Shown: positions 46,962 to 60,375, numbered from the stretch's first letter. The stretch is DNA of 64,000 nt from Scenedesmus sp. ARA3 (GCA_004335835.1 RWJK01001630.1:7807-71806); one strand, 5' to 3'. Translations and numbers: made by a program. Notes: a model not told the origin generated them from the letters alone.

Positions 46962-48111
46962 GATTCAGCATGCATGCACGCCAAAAGGAGCCAGCAGGCG
47001 AGCTACCCGTGCTCTATTGTTGGGCTCCGTCAGAGGAGCGGAGGGCAGCCAGCAAGCAGAGCTAACCGCAACGATGCTTGTGATCAGATGATGCTTCACA
47101 CACATGGACCTACAGCAGAAAGATCGAACTATCAGTGGAAAACCCTGCCACATCGGAAGCGTGGTTTGGTCCTCATGCGTGCCTTGAGGCGCTGCAACTA
47201 TGCTTCTTGAACGTTATGCTCGCAGTTGTTGCACAGGTTGTGCACCAAAACGACCACCCGGCCAAACCCCGGACAGCACCAACAAAGGTCTGAATTCACA
47301 GTTGGATGTTGGCCAGTCGCACTGCATGCGTCAAATAGTCGTCGGGTGCAATGTTACTGGCTCGCCTAAATCTGGTCTGGAACTGCAGCTCGCGAATTGC
47401 TGTGCATGCATCAGGACTGCCTCAGCCTGAGGCTTGGGTTGCAACCCAATTGGCAGCTATGGCTGGCGAAGTGTGGCGGCCACTAGCTAGCCTACAGGTG
47501 GCTTACTTACCTGCTGTACCACTTGCGGGATAGTGCATAGGGAGGGTGCTGCTTGTCTCTCAGGGCCGGTGTCAAGCGCTTTGCTTGACGTTTGCATGGG
47601 GAGCCGTGCAGGCAGCTCCAAGCTGATGAACGCAGCGGAACCACTCCTTGCAAATACACGAATTAAGTAGTAGTACGCTGCTACACGAGGCTTGTGCACA
47701 GCACCACAGCACGGCGTGCACAGACATCATACCCTTCAATGCAACCTAGATCAACAATGCTGTCAGTTGTTGAGCCATGCGGTATCTTGTCACATCAGCA
47801 GAACGCTGCTGAGGAGCTGTGGCAACCCAGCCACCGCCACTCAGCAGCAGGCTGCCACCCCTGGGATCTCACCCTTGGATACTTCATTCCTGAATAGACC
47901 ATTGCACCACATGTACTTAAAAATGACATGTCTGAGCACTGCGACTACATTCACAACTGCAAAACGCCCTGTGTGGCCCTGCCACCTAGCCCTTCGCACA
48001 GCATATTGTTGCAGTTGATGACAGCCACCATCGCTGCCCTTATCATGTACAGCCGTATGCCTTGGGAGCGCTGCACTTGCAAGCCGTTGCTGTTGCCTCA
48101 GGCTGCTGCTG

Positions 48112-48678
48112 CTACTGCGGCACGTCCAGCTCCCGCAGCACCTCTGCAGCCACACCCCGCAGCAGCTCCCGATGCTCCAGCGGGCTGGCGGCCACGTACT
48201 GCTGGCACAGCGCGCGGATGTCGGCCGCCCTGTACACGGCGCGCTGCAGGATGTCCTGCATAATGGCTGCCTTGTACAGCCGCGCCTGCACGCTGGGCAG
48301 CAGGCTGGGCCCGGGCGCGTAGAACCTGCAGGAGCCACGACGAGACATATGTTGCATCGCTTGAAAGCAGAGAGATTACAATTCTCACGGTATGAGGCCA
48401 CATGCACTCGAGGAAATTGAAAGGCAAACCAGCCAGGCTGAACGAAGCTCTACGCAGTGATAGAGGCAGGCAGCAAGCTACATGCATAGATGATTGATGC
48501 ATCTGCTGCTCACCTGCTTTGCGGCAGCTGCACTGGCTGCACAGCTGGCTGCGGTACAGGCGCTGCACGCTGCTTGAACAGCTGCCAGTCAGTCTGGGGC
48601 TGCCTGCTGCTACCGCTGCTGCTGCCGCTGCTGCTCCTGTACCTGCCACTGGTGCCAGCTGGAGCTGAAGACGGACGC
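48112..48678 (-). CDS. Unknown protein, two C-terminal exons
   Basis: Two exons, 48678-48514 and 48325-48112, join in phase 2 and end at TAG. The first reads RPSSAPAGTSGRYRSSSG, a Ser/Gly run and QPQTDWQLFKQR followed by a Pro/Gln/Val stretch; the second encodes a compact helical segment with FYAPGPSLLPSVQARLYKAA, ILQRAVYRAADIRALCQQYV and LLRGVAAEVLRELDVPQ. I do not recognise the family. Upstream exons should lie between 48679 and about 50200, but none could be assigned. It is on the same strand as, and upstream of, the GTPase gene. Confidence 0.6.
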
Positions 48679-50263
48679 CTGCAAGCATTAGGTCACTCGC
48701 GTGAGTGGTGACAGAAGACGTGAAGAAATGCACTGTGTTAAAGCCGCTCTGTCATCATGCCTCAGCAACCAGAGACCTGGGTTTCATGAAGCAGAGCTTA
48801 AAGCTCACATTGCTGCTGCCTGTTGCTGGCACTCGCCACCAGAGCCTGAAGAGATGGGGGGACCCTTGGGGCCTGTGTGCCAAGCTGCTGACAGTTTGGA
48901 GACACTGCAGCCTGCCTGCTGAGCAGAACCTGCCCTGCACCACATGTCCGCTTCAGTGCTGTAGATCCAACACTGCCCATGCAGCTGGCCGCACCTGGTT
49001 TGACTGGCAAGCTGCACTGCACCAGGGCCTGGAAGCCATGTGCAGAGGTCTGTGATTGCGCGAGACGCCTTCCAGCCGCGCGGCTCTGTTGCAGCTGTTC
49101 CTGCAAGCTGGTACTCTGGTTGCTGCTGGCTGCAGCAGGCCGCGCTGAGGCTACCTGGCTTGTTGTGTATGCTGCTTATGCGCCTGGCAAGGCTGTGGAG
49201 ATTCAGCTCATGATTGTGCGTCGTGGCGTCTGTCTGCGCCAGCTTGCGCGACCTGCATGTTGTACATAACACATACACGCGCGCATCAGCTAGAACCTTG
49301 ACTCAACCTCGGAGGTGGTCAGGCTGGCGGTGCTCTTGTGTGCTTGGAGCTGGTGCTGCTGTTAAGGCTTGAAGCTGCTGCTGCATTCCTGCAAGGGCAC
49401 ATGACATGCACAGCATATGAGATGCTCAACCTGCAGGGCTGTCATACTGACTGAACTGAGTGCTGAGTGAGATGGTGTGAGTGTCACTGTGAATGCAGCA
49501 ATCGACCTGGCTGTCCAGCTTGCGGGAAGCAGCTCCGTGGCAAGCGTGTGGGTAAACCTGCTAGCATACCTGTGTAGGCTGAGCTGCGCTGCGCTTGGCA
49601 GCTCAGCAGTTGTTGCTGCAGCAGTGCCTGAAGCGTCCTGCAGGTGGCACATGCGAGAAAGCATTGCAGCGTGTAGCTAATAGTATGCTCACGAACATCG
49701 CTGCAGCAGTTTACATATAGCCCTTGACTGCTTGATGACTTACAGCATGAAAACCAGCTGCTGTCTGCTGTCAGAGACAGCATCTTCAGCTGCGCAATGC
49801 TGTTCTTGTTTTCTCATTACCTTGGGCGTCATCGAGTGCAGCATGTGACTGTATGTGCTGTTGAGCACCATAGCTCCTCCCAGACAGCGCTGGTCAGGCA
49901 GAAACAGGCCACCCTTTCTGCGTCCCATGATGCCAGTTTGCTTACTGTGCTACCTCAACTCAACTCAGTAAAGCAGAAGACAGCAGCTTGCTCAGCAGCC
50001 GGCGATAACATGAAAGCACATTATTTCATCAATAGTTCAAAACTTTGAAATCTATTGTGCCTGAACACACCTAATGACAAGGCAATTGCCACCTTTTGAA
50101 CCAAACCCTCGTCTCAGGTGTGTGTCAGCCTAGTATTGTTCACGGCTCGAGCCTGAGGGGCACGCTGAGGTCAAGGCACTTGCCAGTTTGATTATCATAC
50201 CTTTTCACTTCAGTCGCAGCACGGCACCGCAAGCAGGCACTTCATACAAAAGGCCTTGGCAAG
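48679..50263. other. Unassigned region
   Basis: Presumably holds 5' exons of the unknown minus-strand gene and the DCP1 promoter and 5' UTR. No exon could be tied to either with confidence. Confidence 0.45.
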
Positions 50264-52962
50264 ATGAGTTCCGCGGGAAAGAAAGACAAGGGCAAACTGC
50301 CTGTTTTAGATAAGCTTAAAGCAGCGGACATGAACATGATGGTGCTCAAGAGGATTGATGCCCACATTGAAGAGGTGAGGCACGGTTTTGGCTGCTACGG
50401 GCCAGATCAGGTGTTGTATTACCCTGTTTCGGCAATCAAGAACCGATCGATAACCGTTGGAAGCCGTTTTATGGCCGCATTCGGTGCTGGGCAGCTTGCA
50501 GCAGCACAGCAGCAGCAGCAGTGCCCCGTCTTCAACAAACGCTTTGCAGGCGGCAGATCTTAAGCGAAGAACCATGTATATTGCAGTCTGATTGCTGTGT
50601 GGCACAGCCGGAACTCTGCTGTGTGGCACAGCCGGAACTCTGCTGTGCAGAAGCTCACAATTACACCAGCAGTGGAGGCCCTAGCAGATGCAGCACACTC
50701 TGCAGCCTGCAAGGGCATCTTCTCTTATTTCAATGGAGTACGTAATCTGTGCCAGAAAACATCTTTTGCAGCTAATGTCTGGCCCGCTGCTGTCTGCTGC
50801 TCTTTGCAGATCATTGCCTCTGCTGCACATGTGTGCCTGTACCGCATGTCGGTCAACGAGCAGCAATGGGTGCGCCACGGCTTCCTTTATGCAGTGCTCG
50901 GTGTTGGCTGTTCTCATATGCTGACCCGCTTGCATGTTCATGATGCCATTGATGTTGACTTCAGTCAGCTGGGGTCCTGTCTATGCCTGTCCAGCAGTGA
51001 GCACGGTTTGAAAAGGGCATGGCGTCGTGTGCACCAGTGTGCTGCTCAACTGCCTGGCAACATCAGCATCAGCGTCTGCCAAACACAGTACCCTTACAAA
51101 CGTCGTGCTGCTGCTCACTAGACAAGCACGTTAAACTTCAGCAATGCAGCGCATCATCTGCTGTGCCGTGTCGTCATTGTGCGCCTGCAGCAACGCAAGA
51201 ACATTGAGGGCTCGCTGTTCCTCATCAAGCGCCGCACCCAGCCGCGCTTCCAGATGCTGGTGCTCAACAAGCTCTCAACAGGTGAGCAGCAGCACGCAGC
51301 GGCAGCAGCAGCAGCAGCAGCAGCAGGCCTGTAGGGACATTTACAGCTGCAGCGGCAGGCACGTCAAGCAAGTGCACTGGCTGCAGCAGCTTGCCGTGAG
51401 CATCAGCAGCAGGGCACACAACTCATGCTGTTGACAGAGAATTTTCTTGGCTGTGTGTGGCAGTTCTCTGGGGAGTCCTGAAGGTTTCGTCCTTCTTGTA
51501 TCGGGCTGATATTACAACAGTACAGGGAATGTAGTTGTGATGGTGGCTAATGTTTGTGTGTTGCTTGCGTTAGGAACAGCTGGCACTGTTGTGCTGTTCT
51601 GTGCCTAACCAAGCTCACAGCATGTGGCCGTATCTGGCCCTTGCTTGTTTGGTTCAGCCTCTGTGCTGGGCCAAGCTGGTTTGGAAGCCACTTCTGGTGG
51701 TTTGGGACTGCCAAACAGCTTCCCTTGGTTGCTCTTGGTTGCTCTTGCTGGAAAAGCGTGTAATTGATTGATTGATTGTGTGGCAACACTCCCCTGCCTC
51801 TCATGCTGCTAACAGCACATTGTCTCTTGTATAAACAAGCACAGTCGCACCAGCAAGCTGACAGACACGACCCTGTGCTGCTGCTGCTGCCGCTGCTGCA
51901 GACAACTACATCGAGACTGTGCATGGCGGCCTGGAGATGGAGACCAACCCTCCATACCTCATGTACACACACGGCAATGATGAGGTGCGATTGATACAGC
52001 GCAACAGAAAGGGCAGCAGCACTTGTGGTGCATATGCATGGGTGGTGACTGGCATGATCAGCTGCAGCCAACACCTTTTCAGGCAGAGGCAGAGCACAAA
52101 ACATGATGTTGTACCCTGATGTTGGCAGGGGCTTCTGCACCAAATCAACATCCAACTTGTCGTGTCACCGAGCTGTGTGCAGCACGCTGCTAGGTTGCTG
52201 TCTGCTGTCTGCTTTGTTGCGTCCATGCTGCTGTTGCTCACATGCCTGCTCGGTGCGGATGCTGCTGCGCTGCCTGCCTTCCGCTTGTATCTGACTGCCC
52301 ATTTGTAACGTTATGTAACAGATCCACGGCATCTGGTTCTATGATGAGTCAGACCTGCACCACCTGGCAGGGCTGCTGCAGAAGATCCTCAACCAGCTGC
52401 CGCGGCCAGAGGATGGCGCAGCTGCAGCAGCGGCAGCAGCAGCAGCGCAGCAGCAGCAGCAGCAGCACCACCAGCCAGCGCCGCTGCCAGCTGTGCAGGA
52501 GCCGCTGCAGCCACCAGCACACGCTGCTGCTGCTGCTGCTGCTGCTGCTGGGGAGGGTGATGCATTCTGGGACCGCAGCGTGCATGTGACGGAGGAGAAC
52601 CTGCCGGCCAGCCAGCAGCTGGTGCCCAACAGTAGCTTGCTCAGCGAGCCCTCTGCAGGCGCCCCGGTGAGTGCAGCAGCAGCAGTGGGCCACTGTGAGC
52701 ATTGGTTGTGTTGCAGCGCTGTGCTTGCAGTGCTTGCAGAGAAGGCGTTCGTGTGGAAACTTGCCGTGCAATGTACGAGTACGCAACAGGGTGGCAGTGC
52801 CTGGCAGTGCATGTGGTGCGAGATGCGGCATCTCTCTGTGGATTGCTGCAGCAATGCGCATGTGAGGCATTTGTAGCGCGCTCACCGTACACGAACAGCT
52901 TTGCTGTGCACGCAAGCATCGTACCGGGAGTAACAAATGTATACTTCTCGTAATCATGTTTG

Positions 52963-53000
<38 letters not shown>

Positions 53001-53982
53001 GCGCTGTGCAGGGTGGCGGCGCCATGGGCGGCCTGCAGGGCTTGCTGAAAGCAGCGCAGCAGAAGCACAACGTGGCGCAGCGCGCCTCATCCGCCTCCTC
53101 CTCCTCCCAGCAGCCGCACCTGCCAGCAGCAAGCTCACCCATACCCAACAGCAGCAGCATGCCTGCTGACGCAGCAGCGCCTGCGCCACCCTCCATGCTG
53201 CTGACACCTGCATTCTTCGAGCAGCAAAAGGCCAAGCAGCAGCAGGCAGCGCCAGCGCCTGCCACCGCGCCAGCCGCGTCGCCAGTGCCCGCGCCAGCTG
53301 CAGCCGGCAGCAGCAGCAACACCGGCGCTGCCGCGCAGCAGCCGGCAGCGGCAGTGAACGGCGGCAGCGCTGCTTCCGGCAGTGCGCTGCACCAGCTGCT
53401 GAGCAGGTGGGTGGCTGCCAGGTGCAGGTGCTGCGTCATCGGTTGTGCTGCTATATGGCATTGGCAGCAGTGCCACATGCGGGGAGAAGGCACGGAATGC
53501 ATGTGCATTGCTGCTGTGTGGCTGTGTCGAGCCGGTGCAATCCCGCTTGTCTGCTGCCCTTCGCCCGCACCCAGCCACAGTTCACAGACTCGTCGTCTAG
53601 CGTAGCCGATTCACAATCACACCAGCGCCCCGATACTCAACGCCTCCTTTGTATCAGTGCTTTAGACTCCATACAGATTTGCATTGTAAAGCTTGCACAT
53701 GCGCCTTTGCTCTCATCACATCATCACATCTGCCGTGTACCTGATATGCTGCACGCCTGCAGAGCGGCCAAGCAGACGCCGTCGGGCCCGAACCCGTCAG
53801 CAGCAGCAGCAGCGGCGGGTGGCTCTGCCGGTGCGCGTGGCCAGCCGCAGCCTCCCATTGGCGTGTTGAGCCCTGAGGCCATACGCGACAAGGTGAAGAC
53901 AGCACTGATCCGGCTGGCAAACAACGATGCATTCGTTGACAGCTTGGCACAGGAGCTGAAGACAGTTGGGCTGCTGCAGTGA
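50264..53982 (+). CDS. DCP1: mRNA-decapping enzyme subunit / activator DCP1
   Basis: Seven exons in phase, 50264-50374, 50810-50869, 51191-51281, 51902-51984, 52322-52666, 53012-53406 and 53763-53982, encode 434 residues. DCP1 activates the DCP2 decapping enzyme in cytoplasmic P-bodies. The N-terminal EVH1-like domain is clear: MMVLKRIDAHIEE, AAHVCLYRMS, KNIEGSLFLIKRRTQPRFQM, NPPYLMYTHGN and IHGIWFYDESDLHHLAGLL. A long Ala/Gln/Ser/Pro-rich linker follows. The last 37 residues, starting LSPEAIRDKVKTALIRLANN, resemble the DCP1 C-terminal trimerisation domain, so both conserved ends are intact. The start at 50264 opens the conserved N-terminus directly. Intron 5 ends after a long CTG tract. No TGTAA was found close downstream. 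Confidence 0.94.
50594..50648 (+). repeat. Tandem 24-bp duplication in DCP1 intron 1
   Basis: Two identical units starting GCTGTGTGGCACAGCCGGAA, then a partial third. Confidence 0.9.
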
Positions 53983-56303
53983 GCATCAGCAGCAGGGCTG
54001 GCAGCAGTGCGGTAGCAGAGCGGGGCTGGGAGGGAGCAGCAGAAGCGGTTGATAGACGGGCACTGGCAGCAGCAGCAGCAGCAGCAGCCGTAGCGGGGTC
54101 AGAGCAGCAGCAGGCTTAGCGTGGCCTGCAGTAAGGCTCAAGCGACAGCAGTATTGTTCATGCATGGGGCAGCAGCGCTTGCATCTGTTTTGCGGTCTTG
54201 TGCGGTCTTGGAGAGTTGCTGTTGCACCGCAGGAATGACAGGGAGAACAGCGCTGTAGCTGCTGCTGCTGCATGGCGACTGTCATACTGCGTGTGTGCAT
54301 GATTGGCTGCGTGCTCTCAGCGCGCACAGTGCTGGGCTCTGGTTGTGTTGGGTAACATGTCGGCAGGCTCTTCACGCTATGCGTGCAGCGTGGGTCGCTC
54401 ATGGTAAAGTTTTGCATAACATGCTGCTTGAAGTGCTGGGTTGCAGGAACCAGCTCTTGCTGCTGCCGTTCTGCTGTTGTTCAAGGTGTGTCCTTTTGGG
54501 TGCCATGCCGTGCTGTCATTGGCAAGAGGCTGGCGCACGGGGTGATGGAGTGATAGGTTGCAGGACATCACACTCTGCAATGCATGCTTGGGTGGTGTGG
54601 GCGAATGGTGGTGTATGGGGTGTTGGTGTAGCGTGGATGTTGAAGGGTTTTGTCCAGACGGCTGGACCCTGCAAACGCATCACTGGCAAATAGCACCGTG
54701 CTGTGACAGCGGCTCAGCAAGCTGATGCTGTAGCATTGTGCACGGAATGAAGTTCATGCGGCAGCTTGCAGCACGGCAGCTGGAGCTTCACATCATGTAG
54801 AGTCTGCTGCTGGATTGTGCACGACCACCCAACTGTTGTGGAGCATGTGATGCTGCCGTATGAATTTGACTGCACAAGCAGACACTGCTTCACAAGCGAG
54901 TGTGTATAATCGTAGCAGCTGTGCTGGCGCCTGTTAAATCTGTCTCTGTATGCCAACGCAAGTTGGCAAGCTTTCACAGAGTTATAACTGAACTGCAGCT
55001 GCCTTCTTGCAGGAAGGTAGTGGCTGTGCTGCTGTCGCGCTGCTGACATTGGCATGTAGCAAGGCATGGTAGCCGCAACTGGCAGGGGTTCTCAGATCGC
55101 AGTCGTCGTTTCTGACATGCATACTGGATGTTAGTGCCAATGCATTGCAGCAGCGGGGGTGTGCAACATGGCGAAATGGCATGCCTTTGTTTGGTGCAAT
55201 GCATGGTGGCAGGCATGCAGCCGCTGCTGCCGCTGCAGCTGCGGCAGCTGCACCAGCCTGAGGGGGTGGCAAGATGTGCATGGCGGTTGATGGATCAGGT
55301 GGTTGCCCAATGAGCCTGTCATCTCGAAACTGGCTGCGTTTTCGCCGTGTTCCTGCCGTGCATGCTGTGCAGCGTCACTGGCAGTCAACCACTGGTCAAC
55401 CGTGGCATGGCAGGCGCAGTGTGTTACTGCGGCACAGTTTAACAGGCAATATGCAGTGTCAGCCTTCTATGGTGTTGCCGGTGGAGGTTGATCTCACATT
55501 TCGTTCGACTACTTCCATCTGCTTCACATGCTAAACAACTCTGAAAACTCCATGTTAACATGCCGCATGTGCAGAGGGGGCCCTCTACCGTGGGCCAGAA
55601 ATTCAACCCAACCAAGGCTGGCAGCTTGGCTGCTGCAATGCAGGTGTGCGCATGGCACTGCCCAATACAATGAAGTGACCGACATATGATCATGTGCGGT
55701 TCGCATCATACTCGCTGCTTGGGATGAAGTTGTGCTGCCGGCTAAAGATCTGCTGTAGTATCTGGCATGGCGATCAAGAGGAGGGTCAACGTATGGGAGG
55801 GTCGTCAGTCTACCACAACGCAGCAAGATCTGGGCTGAAATGGAAGTCAGGGGCCGCAGCTACGGCTATGTCAAAGCATTGACGCGACTTCTCGCGGTCA
55901 TCGATGGTGTTATTGCTGACTAATTTGCGTAATAAGGGTCACCAGCAGCCCGCTCTGACTCTTACGAAAAGCACAAGCCTCAACATAGTTCTGAAAGACT
56001 GATCTCTTCGCTTCTAATCATCTCAGCTGTGCTGGGGTTGTTCTTTGCTTGGCACTGTCACTGACTAGGGTCTGCGCATCGTGATCCTGCGCTGCCGGCG
56101 ACCTGAATAGCCTTCTGCTCGGGAACAGCAGCTCTTTGTAGTTGCTTGTCAAGCTGAGATACTTTGCTGACCACTTGCAGCTGCCGGTTGCTGTGACCGG
56201 GAGACGGCGTTTGGTGCTGCCCAAGAGCGCACGCCCAGCTCTACCAGTTCAGCGTTTGCTGAACTAGCATCCGTCGTTTCTCAAGCAGCGAAACACAGCA
56301 ACC
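53983..56303. other. Intergenic region
   Basis: 3' flank of DCP1 and 5' flank of the ADP/ATP carrier. No supported gene on either strand. It contains one copy of a dispersed repeat at 55301-55350. Confidence 0.55.
55301..55350. repeat. Dispersed repeat, copy 1
   Basis: Begins GGTTGCCCAATGAGCCTGTC and matches 60626-60680 over about 50 bp with few mismatches and two small indels. No similarity to a known element was recognised. Confidence 0.6.
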
Positions 56304-59256
56304 ATGGCAAAGGAGAAGAAGGTGGACAAAAACTTCATGGTGGTGAGTGCTCATGGCTGGAACAGTGTTTCTGAACATGCTATTACTCGTTCCATGTGGC
56401 GCATGGGCTGTGTAGCAGCCCAAGGACGACGGGTGCAGCTGTGCAGGATCTCAGCAACCTGTCACGCGCATGATTCGTTCAGCAGTGGCGTGCATGCTGC
56501 TGATCGGACGCCCATCAGTCGACATATTATGCTTAGACACGACGTGGCGCACCTGCGCTCGCAGAAAGGGCAGCGGCATCATTCACGCGCAGTTTTGCCG
56601 GTTGCTGCTGGTGCTGACCCTTGAATGCACATGTGATCGTCCTGTTTGACCGTCTCCCTGCACACATAATATGTTTGCTTCATGTTTATGCAGGACTTCC
56701 TCATGGGAGGAGTCTCCGCTGCAGTTTCCAAGACTGCCGCTGCTCCCATCGAGCGCGTGAAGCTGCTCATCCAGAACCAGGATGAGATGATCAAGCAGGG
56801 CCGCCTGGCGCAGCCATACAAGGGCATCGGCGAGTGCTTCAGCCGCACCATCAAGGACGAGGGCTTCGGCTCGCTGTGGCGTGGCAACACAGCCAACGTG
56901 ATCCGTTACTTTCCCACCCAGGCGCTGAACTTTGCCTTCAAGGACTACTTCAAGCGCACCCTGGGCTTCAACAAGGAGCGTGACGGCTACTGGTGGTGGT
57001 TTGCAGGTGCGCAGGCCTTCCTTCGCTGGTGAGGGACCTCACAATTGTGTGCTGCTGCTGCCGCTGCACAGCATGCGCAGCGTGGTGTGCTTGCAACTCA
57101 GTACAATCAAGGCACTACTGGTTGCCAGGTACAACAGATTATACATTTGTGCTACAGCCGACTGCAACCGAAGCTGGTGCCAGCCAGCGCTTCAAACTGC
57201 TTGCATCCCTTTGCAGCCAGCCTCGCTTATCCCTCATGCTCTGCCGCCCTCTGCTGCCCTCTCATCCGCCAGGCAACATGGCGTCTGGTGGTGCCGCCGG
57301 CGCCACCTCGCTCGCATTTGTGTACTCGCTCGACTACGCGCGTACCCGCCTGGCCAACGACGCCAAGTCTTCCAAGAAGGGCGGCGGCGGCCGCCAGTTC
57401 AACGGCCTGGCAGACGTGTACAAGAAGACCATCGCGTCTGACGGCATTGCTGGCCTGTACCGCGGCTTCACCATTTCCTGCGTGGGCATCATCGTGTACC
57501 GCGGCCTGTACTTCGGCATGTACGACTCGCTCAAGCCCGTGCTGCTGACCGGCAACCTGGCGGTGAGTGGGTTGGTGTGCTGTGAACAAGACATGTGTGC
57601 GGCAGCATGCAGGGGCCTGTTGTTCGGATGCTTGCTAGCAGCAGCAGCTGAAGGATGAGGAGGAGGACAAGGACAGGGTGTCTAGGAGGTCGGTGCTCTC
57701 TTCGGGAGCGTGTCAGGCTGCGTGAGAGCGCAGTTACTGCGCAGTGCGCGCTGCGGCAGGTGTTGCAGCTGCTGCTGGCTGCTGTGCAGCGGGAAGGGTC
57801 CCTGCAGCCTGTGCTGCTCTTCGATGAACCGGATACTCCGTCAGCAGGACAGGCAGCGAGCCGTGCGCTGTTGTGGTGGGCTGCATCTCCGCATCGCACT
57901 TGCAGGCCGCCTGTTGTAGTCTGACTGCCGCTCTAGCGCTGCTGTATGCTGTTACTCCTGCCATCTGCGCTGATCTTGCTGCTCCTTCCCTGTTACGTGC
58001 CTCTTGCAGGACAACTTCCTGGCCAGCTTCCTGCTGGGCTGGGGCATCACCATCGGCGCAGGCCTGGCCTCGTACCCCATCGACACCGTGCGCAGGAGGA
58101 TGATGATGACCTCAGGCCAGGCCGTGAAGTACGCCAGCTCCGTTGACTGCTTCCAGCAGGTGCGGCCACGCGCAAAGAGTATGAAAAGTTGCACAGGAAG
58201 TACAGTTTGCAGTAGCACAATACAACATAACTCACACTCACGTCGCAAGAAGGCGCTCCCCGGCCACCATGGCTGCTTGAACCTCAGATGTGCAGATGCC
58301 TCCAAGAGTGTTGGCTGAGCTGAGTGGAGCAGGGTCCTCTGTCCAGAGTGCTGTCAGGAGTGCACGTGCTGCGTGTGATGGGGTCGGAAGGTGTCGCAGT
58401 TGCAAGCAGAACACGAAAGCTCGCGAGGGTGGTTCGGTGCTGTGCGTGCGCCGGAGGGCAAGCAGTGTGCGCTGCTGTAGTTGGTGGTGGTGGTAGTTGG
58501 TGTGCTGCGCCACGCTGAAGGCTGTGGTGCTGCAGTATGTCTGTGCTGCTGTAGTCGAAGAGAAAGCATGCAAAAGCAATTAGAACAAGTCACGTAGGGG
58601 CAACAGCACCAATAGGTTTAGCTTAGTTGGTGTGCTGTGCCACGGTGAAGGCTGTGGTGCTGCAGTATGTCTGTGCCACAGTACCTGCAGCCTGGCGCCT
58701 CGTTGCAGCCTCATTGCCAGAGCTCCTCCTTCCTCACAGATTCCTCCCTCCGCACTGCTGCTGCTGCTGCTGCAGGTGGTGAAGAACGAGGGCATGAAGT
58801 CGCTGTTCAAGGGCGCAGGCGCCAACATCCTGCGTGCCGTGGCTGGCGCTGGTGTGCTGTCAGGCTACGACCAGATGCAGGTGCGGGGCAGGGTTGGGAT
58901 GTCACGGCTGTCTAGAAGGAAGGATGGAAAGGATTGTTGTTTGTAGGACTGCTGGCACTGGCATATTGAACACGAGCTATTCAACGATGCAGGGCTTGTG
59001 TTTGGTTTGGATTCTGCTTTGCATCGCAATCTCAGTTGGGCCCGCTGGCTTGCATGGTGTGTGTGCCGCCTGTACCCATGTGCTGCACCTTTGCGCATGT
59101 GCCTGAGATCTGTTCCGGCCCTGCAGTACTCCTAGCAAGCTCAATGCTCTGGTGTTATGCGATGCGGTAGGCATCATGCTGACTGTGCTATTGGGCATTG
59201 CTGCTTTGCTGCAGGTGATCATGTTCGGCAAGAAGTTCGGCGGCGGCGACGGCTAA
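56304..59256 (+). CDS. AAC: Mitochondrial ADP/ATP carrier
   Basis: Six exons in phase, 56304-56342, 56694-57006, 57273-57562, 58010-58159, 58776-58880 and 59215-59256, encode 312 residues. The carrier exchanges matrix ATP for cytosolic ADP across the inner mitochondrial membrane. Visible features: three carrier repeats with [30 protein letters not shown] and [15 protein letters not shown]; the last contains the RRRMMM signature specific to ADP/ATP carriers. The C-terminus [12 protein letters not shown] is typical. There is no long cleavable N-terminal extension (the first exon is only [13 protein letters not shown]). Codons are much richer in third-position G/C than in neighbouring genes, fitting strong expression. 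Intron 4 ends in a CTG run. A TGTAA lies at 59676. Confidence 0.97.
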
Positions 59257-59675
59257 ACTGCGGCAGCAGCAGCAGCGTGGCGCTGAGCTGCAGGCTCCCC
59301 AGCAGCTGCAGCTCTCCCGCTACATTGGGCGGGCGCAGTGCCGTGTGTGCAGGCAGCAGCAGGCTTTCGCTGTGCTGATGCAGCACACTTGTGTGCACGG
59401 CGAGGCGTGCAGTGTGTGACAAGGAGGGCTTGAGCGGAGTACTTGAACAAACGGCTATGTGATTGCTGGATCAGAACCGACAGCACTCCAGGCAGGCGTG
59501 GTGCTGGTGCTGGTTTCACCACGCTAGGATCGGCTGCTACGGTGCTGGTGTGTCCGCTGCATACACATGCTGCATGTTGGTTTCGGCGAGGCCACTCTCA
59601 GCTTGACAAGATGATCCGACTAGATTGCTTTTCTCCCTTTGCGTGGTGTGTGGTCGTAGGTTTGGCAGGTGACAC

Positions 59676-59680
59676 TGTAA
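59676..59680 (+). promoter_or_regulatory. Candidate TGTAA poly(A) signal of the ADP/ATP carrier
   Basis: First TGTAA past the stop at 59256, about 420 nt downstream on the coding strand. Confidence 0.5.
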
Positions 59681-60151
59681 GATGTGTGTACAGATGAGTG
59701 CGTCCCAGCGCAGGAGTGCAGTGGGTAGGAGTTGCATTCTTTCGAGCAGGCGTGTTTGTGTGGTTCGACCACAGGCACGCGCTGCTTTGCCCACTGTCTC
59801 GTGCCAACACGGACAGGCCTGGCATAGATGCTGGCTGTGTTGGGCGCAAGTACCAGCCTGCCCCTAACCTTGCAGCAGCAGCTGCCAGGCGCCTTTGCGT
59901 GGCGCTGCTGGTCTGTTTGAACACGTGTTTTGAACCTGGTGTTTGTTTGTGTAACAAACCTTGCACATGCTGTCAACTTCACTTGAAGCCCTCTTCTTCT
60001 CTTCTTCTCTGGCAGGCTGTTGCTAGCTACACGTGCATCTGTTGGCAGTAGCGTCAGCACTGAACAGCGCAGCGCTACGCTAGCGTACTGGGGAAGTGCT
60101 GCTAGAGCTCAGCGTGCGGCAACCAACAAAAGAACCCAACAACCAAGGGGG

Positions 60152-60375
60152 NNNNNNNNNNNNNNNNNNNNNNNNNNNNNNNNNNNNNNNNNNNNNNNNN
60201 NNNNNNNNNNNNNNNNNNNNNNNNNNNNNNNNNNNNNNNNNNNNNNNNNNNNNNNNNNNNNNNNNNNNNNNNNNNNNNNNNNNNNNNNNNNNNNNNNNNN
60301 NNNNNNNNNNNNNNNNNNNNNNNNNNNNNNNNNNNNNNNNNNNNNNNNNNNNNNNNNNNNNNNNNNNNNNNNNNN
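60152..60375. other. Assembly gap (224 N)
   Basis: A run of N bounded by G-rich ends (AAGGGGG before, GGGGTAG after). Nothing can be said about its content; the true size may differ. Confidence 1.

Noticed and set aside
54714..55067. 117-residue minus-strand open frame between DCP1 and the carrier
   Set aside because: No domain, no splice context and composition like the surrounding non-coding DNA.
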